DNA of 64,000 nt from Clitopilus passeckerianus (Eukaryota > Basidiomycota > Agaricomycetes > Agaricales > Entolomataceae). The notes below the pieces were generated by a model, which did no database searches, was not told the DNA's origin, and saw only the letters and a program-made list of their open reading frames with translations. The DNA is taken from positions 62,001 through 126,000 of the forward strand of contig CALYLX010000155.1 in assembly GCA_944990035.1 (NCBI GenBank), in the 5' to 3' direction. Made by a program: the position numbers and the translations under genes. Below are positions 45,058 to 53,784 of the stretch, piece after piece. Each line of letters begins with the position of its first letter. Position 1 is the stretch's first letter.

Positions 45058-45379
45058 ATTAGACTGGGCCACGACACCCTGCCTTCTAGGCTGTCAGCGC
45101 TTGCTTTGACGAGCCACTGTACACTGTACCACTTCTCCTGGGTTGTGGGTTTTAGACCCCATTATGGGCCCCCTGGGCACGATTTGCTGCTAGCCTGCTG
45201 TCGTGACCATTCTAGTGTGGCACTACTAGATTTTGCTACCATACTTAGTGTATGGGCTTTCTCTGTCCCTGTCTGTTACTTCTGTATTAGATACACCCTC
45301 CGGACTGCGTACATGCACCAGGATATAAATTGTTCTACGCCCCCGGTGTGGGCGTAGACGTTGATCTCAAAAAAAAAAA

Positions 45380-46947
45380 TACCAGCAGTCAATGGATCCC
45401 AACGACTACCGTGCTTTTAGGCGCACCACTAGGTGTGCCAAGTGTCACTTCTTCGATGAGCGCATTCATGAAGTGGCTTCCACCAACAAGCGTGCTTGGG
45501 ACCTGATGAGCTGGGTCAAGGCGCAACAGCTCCCTACTCATGAGGCAATCATGTACAATGGTGCCCCATGTAACACCCTAGAGTCTCCGTTTGAGGGACT
45601 CTATTCTACCTACAACACTGTGTTTGGCAGAAATGTTGACTTATCAGTGTTTGATCAGATGCAGGCTGAGCAGCCCAGGGAGTGGATGGGGTTCTCTCTT
45701 GCCGAGCTCCGTGAAGCTCTTCAGCCTTGCTCTAATACATCTGCACCAGGTCCAGACCACCTGACCTGGCGCCATCTCAAGACTCTTGTGCACAATCCTG
45801 ATTGTTCATCCAAGTTTCTTGCTCTGGCTAATGCCTGCCTTCGGATAGGCTACTGGCCAGCGTACTTCAAGGAGTCTAGCTCGGTTATTATTCCAAAACC
45901 GGGAAAGCCCCATTACAGTACCACCAAGATGTTCAGGCCTATTGTGCTTCTGAACACCTTGAGCAAGCTTCTTGAAAAGATGCTTGCATGGTGGCTTCAG
46001 TTTGAAGCTGCAAAGTTCGGTATCCTACATCCCAACCAATTCGGTGGGGTGCGCCAGCCCTCTACTGAAGACGCTGGGATCTATCTTATGCACATTTTTA
46101 AGGCTAGCTAGGCACGCAGCCTTAAGACGAGTGTGGTCGCATTTGACCTTGCTCAATTCTTTCCATCTCTCAACCATGAGATGCTTGTCTGAATCATAGA
46201 TAGGCTTGAATTTGCGCCCTGTATTGGGAACTTCTTCAGGTCCTACCCAGTTGGTCGCAGCACGTGCTATGTGTGGAACTGTGAGGTGTCACCTAGCTAT
46301 GATGCTGATGTTGGTGTGGGCCAGGGCTCTGCATTCTCCCCCATCTTGTCAGCACTGTTTTTGGTGCCCATGATGTGCATCTTTGCCTCCAGGATTCCCC
46401 CAGAGGTGGCAACTCTTATGAGTTATGTGGACGATGGCACTACCATTGTTCAGTCAAGAACTTAGGAGGAAAACCTCTGCAAGCTCAAACAGGCCTATGG
46501 AGTCATCAACTCCTTGACGACTAACTTAGGACTTATCTTGGAACACAACAAGAGCGAAGTGTTACATTTCTTCCATAAGCCTGGGGACGACAACCCTTTG
46601 GTTGATCTGGGGTTTGCACCCTACACCAGCAATACTCCACTCAGTCCAAAGACCTTTTGGAGGTACTTGGGCTTCTACTTTGATCGTGCTCTCTCCTTGA
46701 AAGAGCATGTGCAATTCTATGCTACCAAATCCATTACTACGGTGAAAGCCATGATCTGTTTCCCAAACAGATTATGTATGATCTATCTGCGTGGCCCAAG
46801 GGTGACAAATTCCAGGATGTTCTGACGCGCGTCAGCGCAGAGCATGCTCACCTGCTACGACAGCCTGGCAAGGCAATAGTGGCATGTAATGGTGCAGGGA
46901 AATCTGCAACACACCAGGCGATTGCGGCGTGCAATGTCAGCCAGCTA
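45380..46947 (+). pseudogene. LINE-B ORF2: reverse transcriptase with three stops
   Basis: Begins at TACCAGCAGTCA directly after the poly-A of C4. A single frame carries DPNDYRAFRRTTRCAK, an FGGVRQPSTEDAGIY segment, FDLAQFFPSLNHEML, GVGQGSAFSPILSALF, YVDDGTTIVQS and NTPLSPKTFWRYLGFYFD. It is interrupted by TAG 46109, TGA 46190 and TAG 46463 but has no frameshift to about 46770. A deletion then joins it to the start of RNase H (ATHQAIAACNV). It has the same domain order as LINE-A but about half-identical residues, so it is a different family. Confidence 0.88.
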
Positions 46948-47169
46948 CATCAGTAAAACCTGGGCCAACTATAGATAACTATGGACCTCTATATAGCTGT
47001 ATAGCGAGTTATAGCTGAATAGCAAAGGGTATGTGCTATATAGCACTCCTATAGTTACATTTTACTATAGCAATACTATGAATAGCTATAGACAGCTACA
47101 TTTAGCTATCAGCAAAACATATGCTACGAGCAGTCAAATTACTATAGAAAAACCCAGGTTTTACTGATG
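46948..47169. mobile_element. MITE family III in LINE-B RNase H
   Basis: 222 bp with 17-bp perfect TIRs (CATCAGTAAAACCTGGG and complement), flanked by TA on both sides (46946-46947, 47170-47171). The interior is rich in CTATA/TATAG words. It splits the RNase H region of LINE-B. A related short element is at 63009-63116. Confidence 0.92.
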
Positions 47170-48077
47170 TAGGGCTTAGGCTCTGGCAAGCAAGGATGTT
47201 CAAGGGCAAGGCCACCTCAACCGATGCTGAACTCATGGCAATTGCCATGGGCATCAGCCATGCACTGGAGGGCAAGGACATCTCGCACAACCAGGTGTAC
47301 ACCAACACGACAGAGGCTGCAAAGCTGATCCTGGACACGTCTATGCACTCTGCACAATCACACTCTATCGCAACTTGTGCTAAACTCCGCACTTGGTTGG
47401 CTGCTGACCCTCGGCATACGATCAAGTTTCAATATGTTGCCTCTCGAGCAGAGTGGGGACCCCACCACGCGGCACATGAACAGGCTTTATTGCTGCGAGT
47501 ACCCATTGGGCCAAACAATCCTGCCACCTGTTAAGCTAGTATCGCTACTCGCTTAAACAAGTATCAAGAGTTCAGCTGCTTAGTCTTCTACCAGCCTTTG
47601 TAGAGACGAGCGAGAGTAATCGAGCAAGTCAAAGTTAAAGCAAATAGCGATGTATAGGCTTTTAGGTCAAGCTGGGGAAGCAAGACCAAAAGCGTGAAAG
47701 TATTTATACAAGACTGATAGGGCTAAGGGTTGGGCATTGCACAGCAATGCTGTGTAAGTAAAAATAAGTATGACTCAGAGCGAGTCGGGTAAGAGTCACT
47801 ATGAGTCATGATGAGTAAATATAGTACAAGTATCTCATGATCGTGAGAATACTGAATAATCAATGTAAGAGGGATGAGTAATGCGCAGCACTGTAGAGTA
47901 ATCAAGTAAATGTAAGTGGGCCGAAGTAGTAACAGTGAATTAGTAAGAAGGGAAAAAGAGTCCGGATGCGTATCCAAGGTAACTGTAACACCACCCTTGG
48001 GGAGGCTCTCAACTGCACTACAGAGCGAATGCTCTCTGAGTGGGATCATCTCTTTTGCCAACCCCGCTATTGGGGTA
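47170..48077 (+). pseudogene. LINE-B ORF2: RNase H and C-terminal part, split by a solo LTR
   Basis: Before the LTR: KGKATSTDAELMAIAMGIS, NQVYTNTTEAAKLIL, SAQSHSIATCAKLRTW and VASRAEWGPHHAAHEQ up to NNPAT. After the LTR: LGEALNCTTERMLSEWDHLFCQPRYWG, matching LINE-A (LGYARKRAVDRMLHEWTRLLQQPSY). The sequence is then cut by the Tc1-like element at 48078. The catalytic Glu (DAEL) is visible; the first Asp is lost with the deletion upstream. Confidence 0.82.
47529..47990 (-). mobile_element. solo LTR, copy 2
   Basis: 462 bp, the reverse complement of the LTR at 8656-9116, with the same TGTTA..TAACA ends. A perfect 5-bp duplication CCACC flanks it (47524-47528 and 47991-47995). It sits within the LINE-B RNase H region, so it postdates that copy. 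Confidence 0.93.
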
Positions 48078-49197
48078 CAGTGACTCAAACAATTGTCTGG
48101 ATGTTTCGCACTTTTTGAGTATTTGCTTAATAACCTTTGCTATACTAAAGTTTGAATGTGTTGGTACATAAAACAAAGCATTTGATCTCTGCTACAAGAA
48201 TATATAAAAGTTACGTAATTCGGATCAAAGTCCGTTTAGATATAGTAGAAACAAGTCAGAGATACATCCAGACAATTATTTGACTGTGCTTCCAGAAACA
48301 CAGACACAGCCCAATTGCAGTGTGCATAGCCCTTGGCAGTGCAGCACAGCCTTAGAGGCTATGCACTACAGCCATATGGCTGTGTTTGCAATACATATAA
48401 GCAGCTGAAATGCTATCAGATCCCCACAATTTACCATGCGGCCTATTCCATCTGCTCAGAAGGAAAACATTATTTCTCTGGCTTCTAACAATTACTCTGT
48501 CCGGTCTATTGCCTCCAAACTCAATGTAAGCAAGTCTACTGTGGCTACAGTGCTTCAAGAAATCTGTCCCAACCGCTCTAACCCTTCTTCTGGCCACCCT
48601 TCTAAGCTCACCCCTACTGATAAACAAGCTGTTCTGCACAATTCAACCATGGCAGATGCACTAATGCTGTGCAGGTCACCAAACACATTAACACCATCAT
48701 TTCCAACACTGTCTCCCCGCAAACAGTCAGAAATGTACTCAAGAAAAATAATTTCTATGCTGAACACCTCTGGGACCATATCAAAAGAAAGCTTAATGAA
48801 TATCCGACTCACACTAAGGGGGTTTTTGAAGTTTGGGAGAGAGTTGCAGAGGTATGGGAGAATATACCACTAGAGGTGTGTCAGAACTTAATAGAAAGTA
48901 TGCCCAGAAGGATAGAAGCAGTCCTTAAGGCAAATGGAGGCAATACCAAGTACTAATGGCTGAATTTTATATATCTAATGTATATAGTCAAATAATTGTC
49001 CGGATGTATCTCTGACTTGTTTCTACTATATCTAAACGGACTTTGATCCGAATTACGTAACTTTTATATATTCTTGTAGCAGAGATCAAATGCTTTGTTC
49101 TATGTACCAACACTATAATTCAAACTTTAGTATAGCAAAAGTTATTAAGCAAATACTCAAAAAGTGCGAAACATCCGGACAATTGTTTGAGTCACTG
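48078..49197 (+). mobile_element. internally deleted Tc1-like transposon, copy 2
   Basis: 1120 bp with TA at 48076-48077 and 49198-49199 and the same ~212-bp TIRs and internal deletion as 2227-3351. The two copies differ by only a few bases. It is inserted in LINE-B C-terminal sequence (PRYWG), so it moved after LINE-B had landed. Confidence 0.92.
48436..48956 (+). pseudogene. HTH-only Tc1 derivative, frameshifted
   Basis: Same HTH-linker-HTH-tail layout as 2589-3110, but a one-base loss near 48636 (CTGTTCTGCACAA against CTGTTCTGGCACAA) shifts the frame within the linker. The second HTH and tail are readable from 48669. The break shows that this copy needed help in trans or was mutated after insertion. 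Confidence 0.85.
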
Positions 49198-49199
49198 TA

Positions 49200-50838
49200 C
49201 CTCCAGGTCTACGGCTTTGTTCAGCTCTGTTTGCAGCCTCTACCTGAATCTCCTGCTGGAACTTTGAGAAAGGCAATGCTGGCTCCCAATTATGTTAGCG
49301 AGGAGTTACTCAGAAAGGCAAGCACTTAGAAGTTACCTTCAATATCCTTGCCGTCCTCCTCATCCTCAAGGCCATCGTTTTCATACCCAAGGAGCTCCTC
49401 CCTGCCTTCATTGCCATACACATGATCACACCATTTTAGAAGCCTCCCATCCCTCGAGGCTCTCACAACATGTTTCTGGAAGGTTCTGCAAGGTGCAGCA
49501 TTTGTTCTCCTGCGTTGTAACACGCCATATGCCCGTTTACAGTGCTGCTGGCTCTATCTAGCACACTATGCCACCACACCATTTTAAAAGCTTTCCATCC
49601 TTTGAGGCTCTTGCAACCTGTTTCCCTGATACTATTCAAGATGTAACATTCGTCACCCTACCTCGCAACTCTGAGTCATCATATACCCCTTTACAATGCT
49701 GTTGAGACTCTCATAACACGTCCCCATAATATTATTCAAGGTGCATCATTGCTAACTCTATCTTGCACACCACCATATAGCCATTTACGACGCTGCCAGT
49801 TCCACCCAAGAAATTAGGCCACTATGCAAATCTAGACACCTCCAGCCTCTCAAGGCTCTTGCAACACATTTATAGACTACCATTTAAGATGTAGCATTCC
49901 TTACCCTGCCTCACAAAGCATCATGTACCCGCCCACAATACAGCTGCCCCCAGCCAGGAAACTGTGCCATCGTGCTATCTCGGAAGCCTCCAGCCGGTCC
50001 CAAACCTCCCACCATGTCACTCAGACACCCCACAAGCTGCCATGCTACTTTCCAACGACCAAGGCCTGCCATATTTTCTGCTGGCGACACCGCAAGGACC
50101 TGATAACATGGTTGGTAGTAGTCAGACACTGGTCAGCAAGCGCCTGCTGCACAAGTGCTCATGGCAAGTCATGCAACTGCTAACTCAGTGTTGGCAGACA
50201 TTGTGTGTTTTTAACACAATCCCCCATGATCTCCCCCCATGGCTTTAGCCGCTCTTCTTGAATTGGAGCTCTGGGACAGCTGTCCGTAAGCCTCACTTCC
50301 TGATTACAACATCACAGCTTTATTCACAAAAGCCAGGTGATTTACAAAGACCCACACCATATTTTAAGATAGACAGTGCTGCGACATGCACATACCTACA
50401 ACATGAATTCTAGTGACCAACAAAAGGCCTGGCGCATCCTGCGGACTGCAGAGAAAAAATATTTGTGGCTGCTCGAGGAGGTGGAAGTGGAAACCTTGGT
50501 TTCCTGGTACGTTATCGTATGGTCTTGCATTGGTGTAGTGTCCTAACTCTATTTTCATTTCATAGTGGTTCTCATTATCACCATACAACTGAAGGCTACA
50601 CAACAGTCTGAGGATATGGGTTCAACGGATTTCTTATTTTCACTGTATCTGTACTTTCTGTATCCTTGTCCATGCTGTACTTTTCATATGACATTGCATG
50701 CTTTGTTTCCTTGTGTAGCTTTATTAAAATATATTTTTCCAAAAAAGATTGCTGGAGGATCATTGGAGGAAATTTCATTGTGAGCTCAAGCCTCTGGTCT
50801 CTACAGGAGGCTACCATCTCTCCACGCCATTGTGGTTA
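49200..50838. other. non-coding stretch with a degenerate tandem repeat
   Basis: Between about 49428 and 49975 four related units recur, each with a CTC-AAGGCTCTTGCAACA-like block, an AAGATGTAGCATT-like block and a CCATATACCCGTTTACAATGCTGCTG-type block. The last block begins near 49523, 49677, 49771 and 49919; the third unit is shortened. Unit length is about 150 bp. The remainder to 50838 has no recognisable feature; ORFs of 72-99 codons there look like chance. Confidence 0.55.
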
Positions 50839-50978
50839 CATCAGAAAAATCTAACATAACTTGTTCTGTCTTTATTAGGTCTTAACTCACTTCTTTGTAT
50901 CTTACACCTAATTAAGACACTCCAAGACACAAATAAATTAGCTAAGATTGAGAAAAGCCATGTTATTTTTTTCTGATG
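50839..50978. mobile_element. MITE family II, copy with TA duplication
   Basis: 140 bp from CATCAGAAAAATC to TTTTTTTCTGATG, flanked by TA (50837-50838 and 50979-50980). It is the cleanest member of the family also found at 11938-12077 and 53437-53576. Confidence 0.9.
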
Positions 50979-51184
50979 TATCTACTCCTTTTCCTTGCCC
51001 TCCTACTGCTCCTAATTGTTAGTGCCTACTATGCTTCTTTAGTTTACAGTCTCCAAGTATTACCTGCCATTTAGCCATGCAACTATGGAAAATATCATGT
51101 TTTACTGATGTGGCCTTACCTCCATGTCCGTTGTTCCAGTAATGGGCCATCAGCTACAGCAGCTACCCAGTCAAATCAGAGTTT

Positions 51185-51993
51185 GCTTATGCCTGCACTG
51201 GGTCTCCTTGAGGCTACCAAGCCTCTCCTAGCCCTTCCTCAACTATCCAGAAGCTTCATATTGCTATTTTTGATGAGAGAGGAAGAATGCATGTTGGACT
51301 TGGTGGTGGAGAAGAAGAGAAAGAGTGATGTGCTGGCAGAGTGTGATGCACGTCAACTGTGTGATAAAACTTTCCCATGCTTGATAGATACAAAAGCTAT
51401 TTATTAAAGATCCAGTGGGTTTATTAAAAATTGGACTTTAGGTTTAGATTGCTGGGATAGAAAAACAGTACTAGTGTGGATAAAATAAGAAGTTAATACA
51501 TATATTTGTAGTGCAACCCATCAATGCCTGTTAGATCCAAAGGACTTAGCTATTTTTTTCAATAAAATTCAGCCATTATTTTTATATACCCTAAACAGGT
51601 TTAAATTATAGTTTTTGGTGTTAGAAAAGTGAAAAGTACACTTGATATACTATCTAAAGCCCTCTAGCTCAATAGTTTAGTATTACTTGATTGTACTTGA
51701 CCAGCTACTTAAAACCTATTTGAAAAGGTATCTTTGTATTGAAAAACCCAGAACAAACTCGGTGGTAATAGAATAGAATATTTGTAGCTTGAAAATATAT
51801 TTTATATTTTGTTGGTCAAGACATATTTCAAATTGCATGCAGGTTGTGCTCAAGTTAAGTTCAAGTAGCATACCAAATGCTGCAGTTTGGAATAATACTT
51901 GAGGCCAACTTGATATACTTGAAAAAAATTTCAAGCTAGTTTCAAGTCACCTCTTTTTCAAGTTGCCTCAACTGCTTTGCTGTTTTGCTGATG
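51185..51993. mobile_element. partial reverse copy of the 8451-10336 element
   Basis: The complement of the left half of 8451-10336, ending GTTTTGCTGATG at 51993, with the same CAAGT-rich subterminal region. It lacks the solo LTR found in the other copy and shows the empty site (CTACAAATATT). The far half is missing beyond about 51185. Confidence 0.8.
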
Positions 51994-52213
51994 GCCAGCC
52001 CAGTCCACAATCTGCTCCTGCAGCTAGTCCAGCAAGAATTTTTGATGATGAGATAGCCCAGGAACTCAGCCTGAGACTCCTGCCCTGAAGACTCTTGCCT
52101 CTAAAAGGTGGACTTGTGCTGATTCTGACTCTCCTCCTCACACCACTACCCAGACTTCTGCCTCTACAGTGCACAAAAAAGGATGAATCCAAGCAGAAGG
52201 ATCAAATGAGAGG

Positions 52214-52438
52214 ATGACAGGTGCTCTTCACAAAATTGCTGTAGCCATGATTGGTGCTCCAGACACTCCTGCTCACTGTAGGGCTGCTATCAACTTGCTG
52301 TATGATGACGGTGACTTTTCTGATAGAGAGGAAGATGCAATTCTTCATCTATTTACCAAAGATAACGACCTTGTAGACACATATGGTAACATTGGAGCAC
52401 AGAAGAAGCATACAGAATATCTTTGTAACGTGCTCTGA
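52214..52438 (+). pseudogene. probable Myb/SANT-like partner protein of a PIF/Harbinger element, C-terminal part
   Basis: 74 residues open from MTGALHKIAVAM. The pattern AINLLYDDGDFSDREEDAILHLFTKDNDLVDTY resembles the acidic C-terminal helical segment of fungal Harbinger-associated Myb-like proteins; I rely on memory of the family for this. A Pro/Ser-rich coding-like stretch with a stop lies upstream (51995-52210). The neighbouring minus-strand Harbinger nuclease supports the assignment. The DNA-binding N-terminus is missing. Confidence 0.5.
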
Positions 52439-52910
52439 TCTCGAGCTTTAGTTGTAAAGTATACTGTCACATTGTATCTACTGCTATAGAAGCCCTCGAT
52501 GTACTAATTTTATTTGATAGTCCTCCTACATTTGCTCAGCAATTGTATTCCTGTGTGCTCCTGCTCAATGTCATTCAGCTGCTAAAATTGATGCATATAA
52601 TAGTTTGGTTGTGCTGCCCTATGGGTTTCTCCTGCATCTCCATTGCTTAGATCTGATGCCTTATGGCAGCGGAAATCAGCCTTAGCTTTACATACAAAGT
52701 GGTCAGCTGGATTGTGGTGGCAAATGAAGTTGTGAGGTGCATATTGTAAAAGTAGATAGAAAATGTAATGTTATTTTGTACTACAAAATACATTTTTTTA
52801 TACTATCTAATCTATTGCTATATCCAGTAACAAAAGATAATCTATGAAGTCTGAGTGGAAAGGAAAACCTACATATGGCGTGGCGGTGGATGCTGAATAG
52901 AAGTCCGCTG
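52439..52910. other. spacer inside a decayed Harbinger element
   Basis: AT-rich sequence between the convergent Myb-like and nuclease remnants. I see nothing coding. Confidence 0.4.
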
Positions 52911-53390
52911 GCATATAGCAGTGGACTTCCACACTCTGATTGGTGGACAAGATGCTTAATTCCTTAATTTACAACAGTGCAGCAAGTGCACAGATGAATT
53001 GTGACTGCATAGTGGTAGAATACTCGGAAACACAAGTAGTAAGAGTGAAGCTTTGTTTAAAGATGCTGAATATCCGTTCAACAATGTTGCGAGCTTGTGC
53101 GTGCTGAAGATTGAAGAGTTCTTCGTGATTCTGTGGCTGTGAATTGCCTTGGCACCATTCTTAAAGGTGATAGCAAACTTCTTGATACGGTGTCATGAGC
53201 ATGTCACACAGTGAGAAACTAGCATTGGCCGGAAAGTAGCAGCCTTCTGGGACCCAAAGATCATGCTTACAAGCATAGTCAAATACTCTGGAGTCAGTAG
53301 CACTTCCCTCCCATTTGGTGAGGAGGTACACAAATATTGATTCCTAATCTGAACCTGCCCGGTCCTGCCAATACATTTTGTGAAACACAT
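52911..53390 (-). pseudogene. PIF/Harbinger DDE nuclease remnant
   Basis: The minus strand reads WEGSATDSRVFDYA (family pattern G.PGS.HDSRV, with a catalytic Asp), VPEGCYF, LMTPYQEVCYHL, a stop, EWCQG, then EELFNLQHAQARNIVERIFSIFKQSF (family pattern ELFN.RH...RN.IER.FG..K..F, with the catalytic Glu), and a degraded C-terminus. There are at least two stops. The N-terminal part with the first Asp is lost. It converges with the Myb-like fragment at 52214, the usual two-gene layout of these transposons. Confidence 0.78.
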
Positions 53391-53436
53391 CCCTTCCTAC
53401 TTCAATAGCGAGCTATAGCCTCTTCCTCCAGTGAGT

Positions 53437-53576
53437 CATCAGAAAAATCTAACATAACTTGTTCTGTCTTGACTGGATTTTAACCAACTTATTTGTATTT
53501 TACACCTTATTAAAACACTTCAAGACACAAATAAGTTAGCTAAGATTGAAAAAAGCCATGTTATTTTTTTCTGATG
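53437..53576. mobile_element. MITE family II, third copy
   Basis: 140 bp from CATCAGAAAAATC to TTTTTTTCTGATG. It is nearly identical to 50839-50978. The flanks are GT and CA, so no TA duplication is visible here. Confidence 0.85.
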
Positions 53577-53784
53577 CACTCAGGAATCAAATCCCAACCC
53601 ATCACCTCTACCTCTTGTATGCTTGAAATAAGGATATAGGCATGGATTCTGTTAGATGACAGCAGGGGTTATGTTGGGCATGGGTTTGACGTATTTGTGA
53701 TAAAATGAACCAATCAACATTTTTGTGAGCCTGTGGATTATTCTGCAAGAAGTTAGAGTCAATGTACATAGTATAAAAAATATA

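Larger units (their letters stand above)
43491..45379 (+). mobile_element. LINE-C copy C4, diverged, interrupted by LINE-A
   Basis: Starts at GGTACTATCAC within ORF1, after the poly-A of C3. It is split by A13 (43549-43915) with an 11-bp duplication, continues to the ORF1 stop near 45057 and has its own 3' UTR ending in the hairpin CTACGCCCCCGGTGTGGGCGTAG, TTGATCTC and poly-A (45369-45379). The 3' UTR differs from C1-C3, so C4 is an older or separate subfamily. Again there is no ORF2. Confidence 0.85.

Noticed and set aside
47170..47534. Minus-strand 107-codon ORF in LINE-B RNase H
   Set aside because: The plus-strand frame matches LINE-A RNase H residue by residue; the minus ORF is its shadow.
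49200..50840. CRISPR-like array in the repeated region
   Set aside because: The repeats are long, degenerate and without spacer structure, and the organism is a eukaryote.
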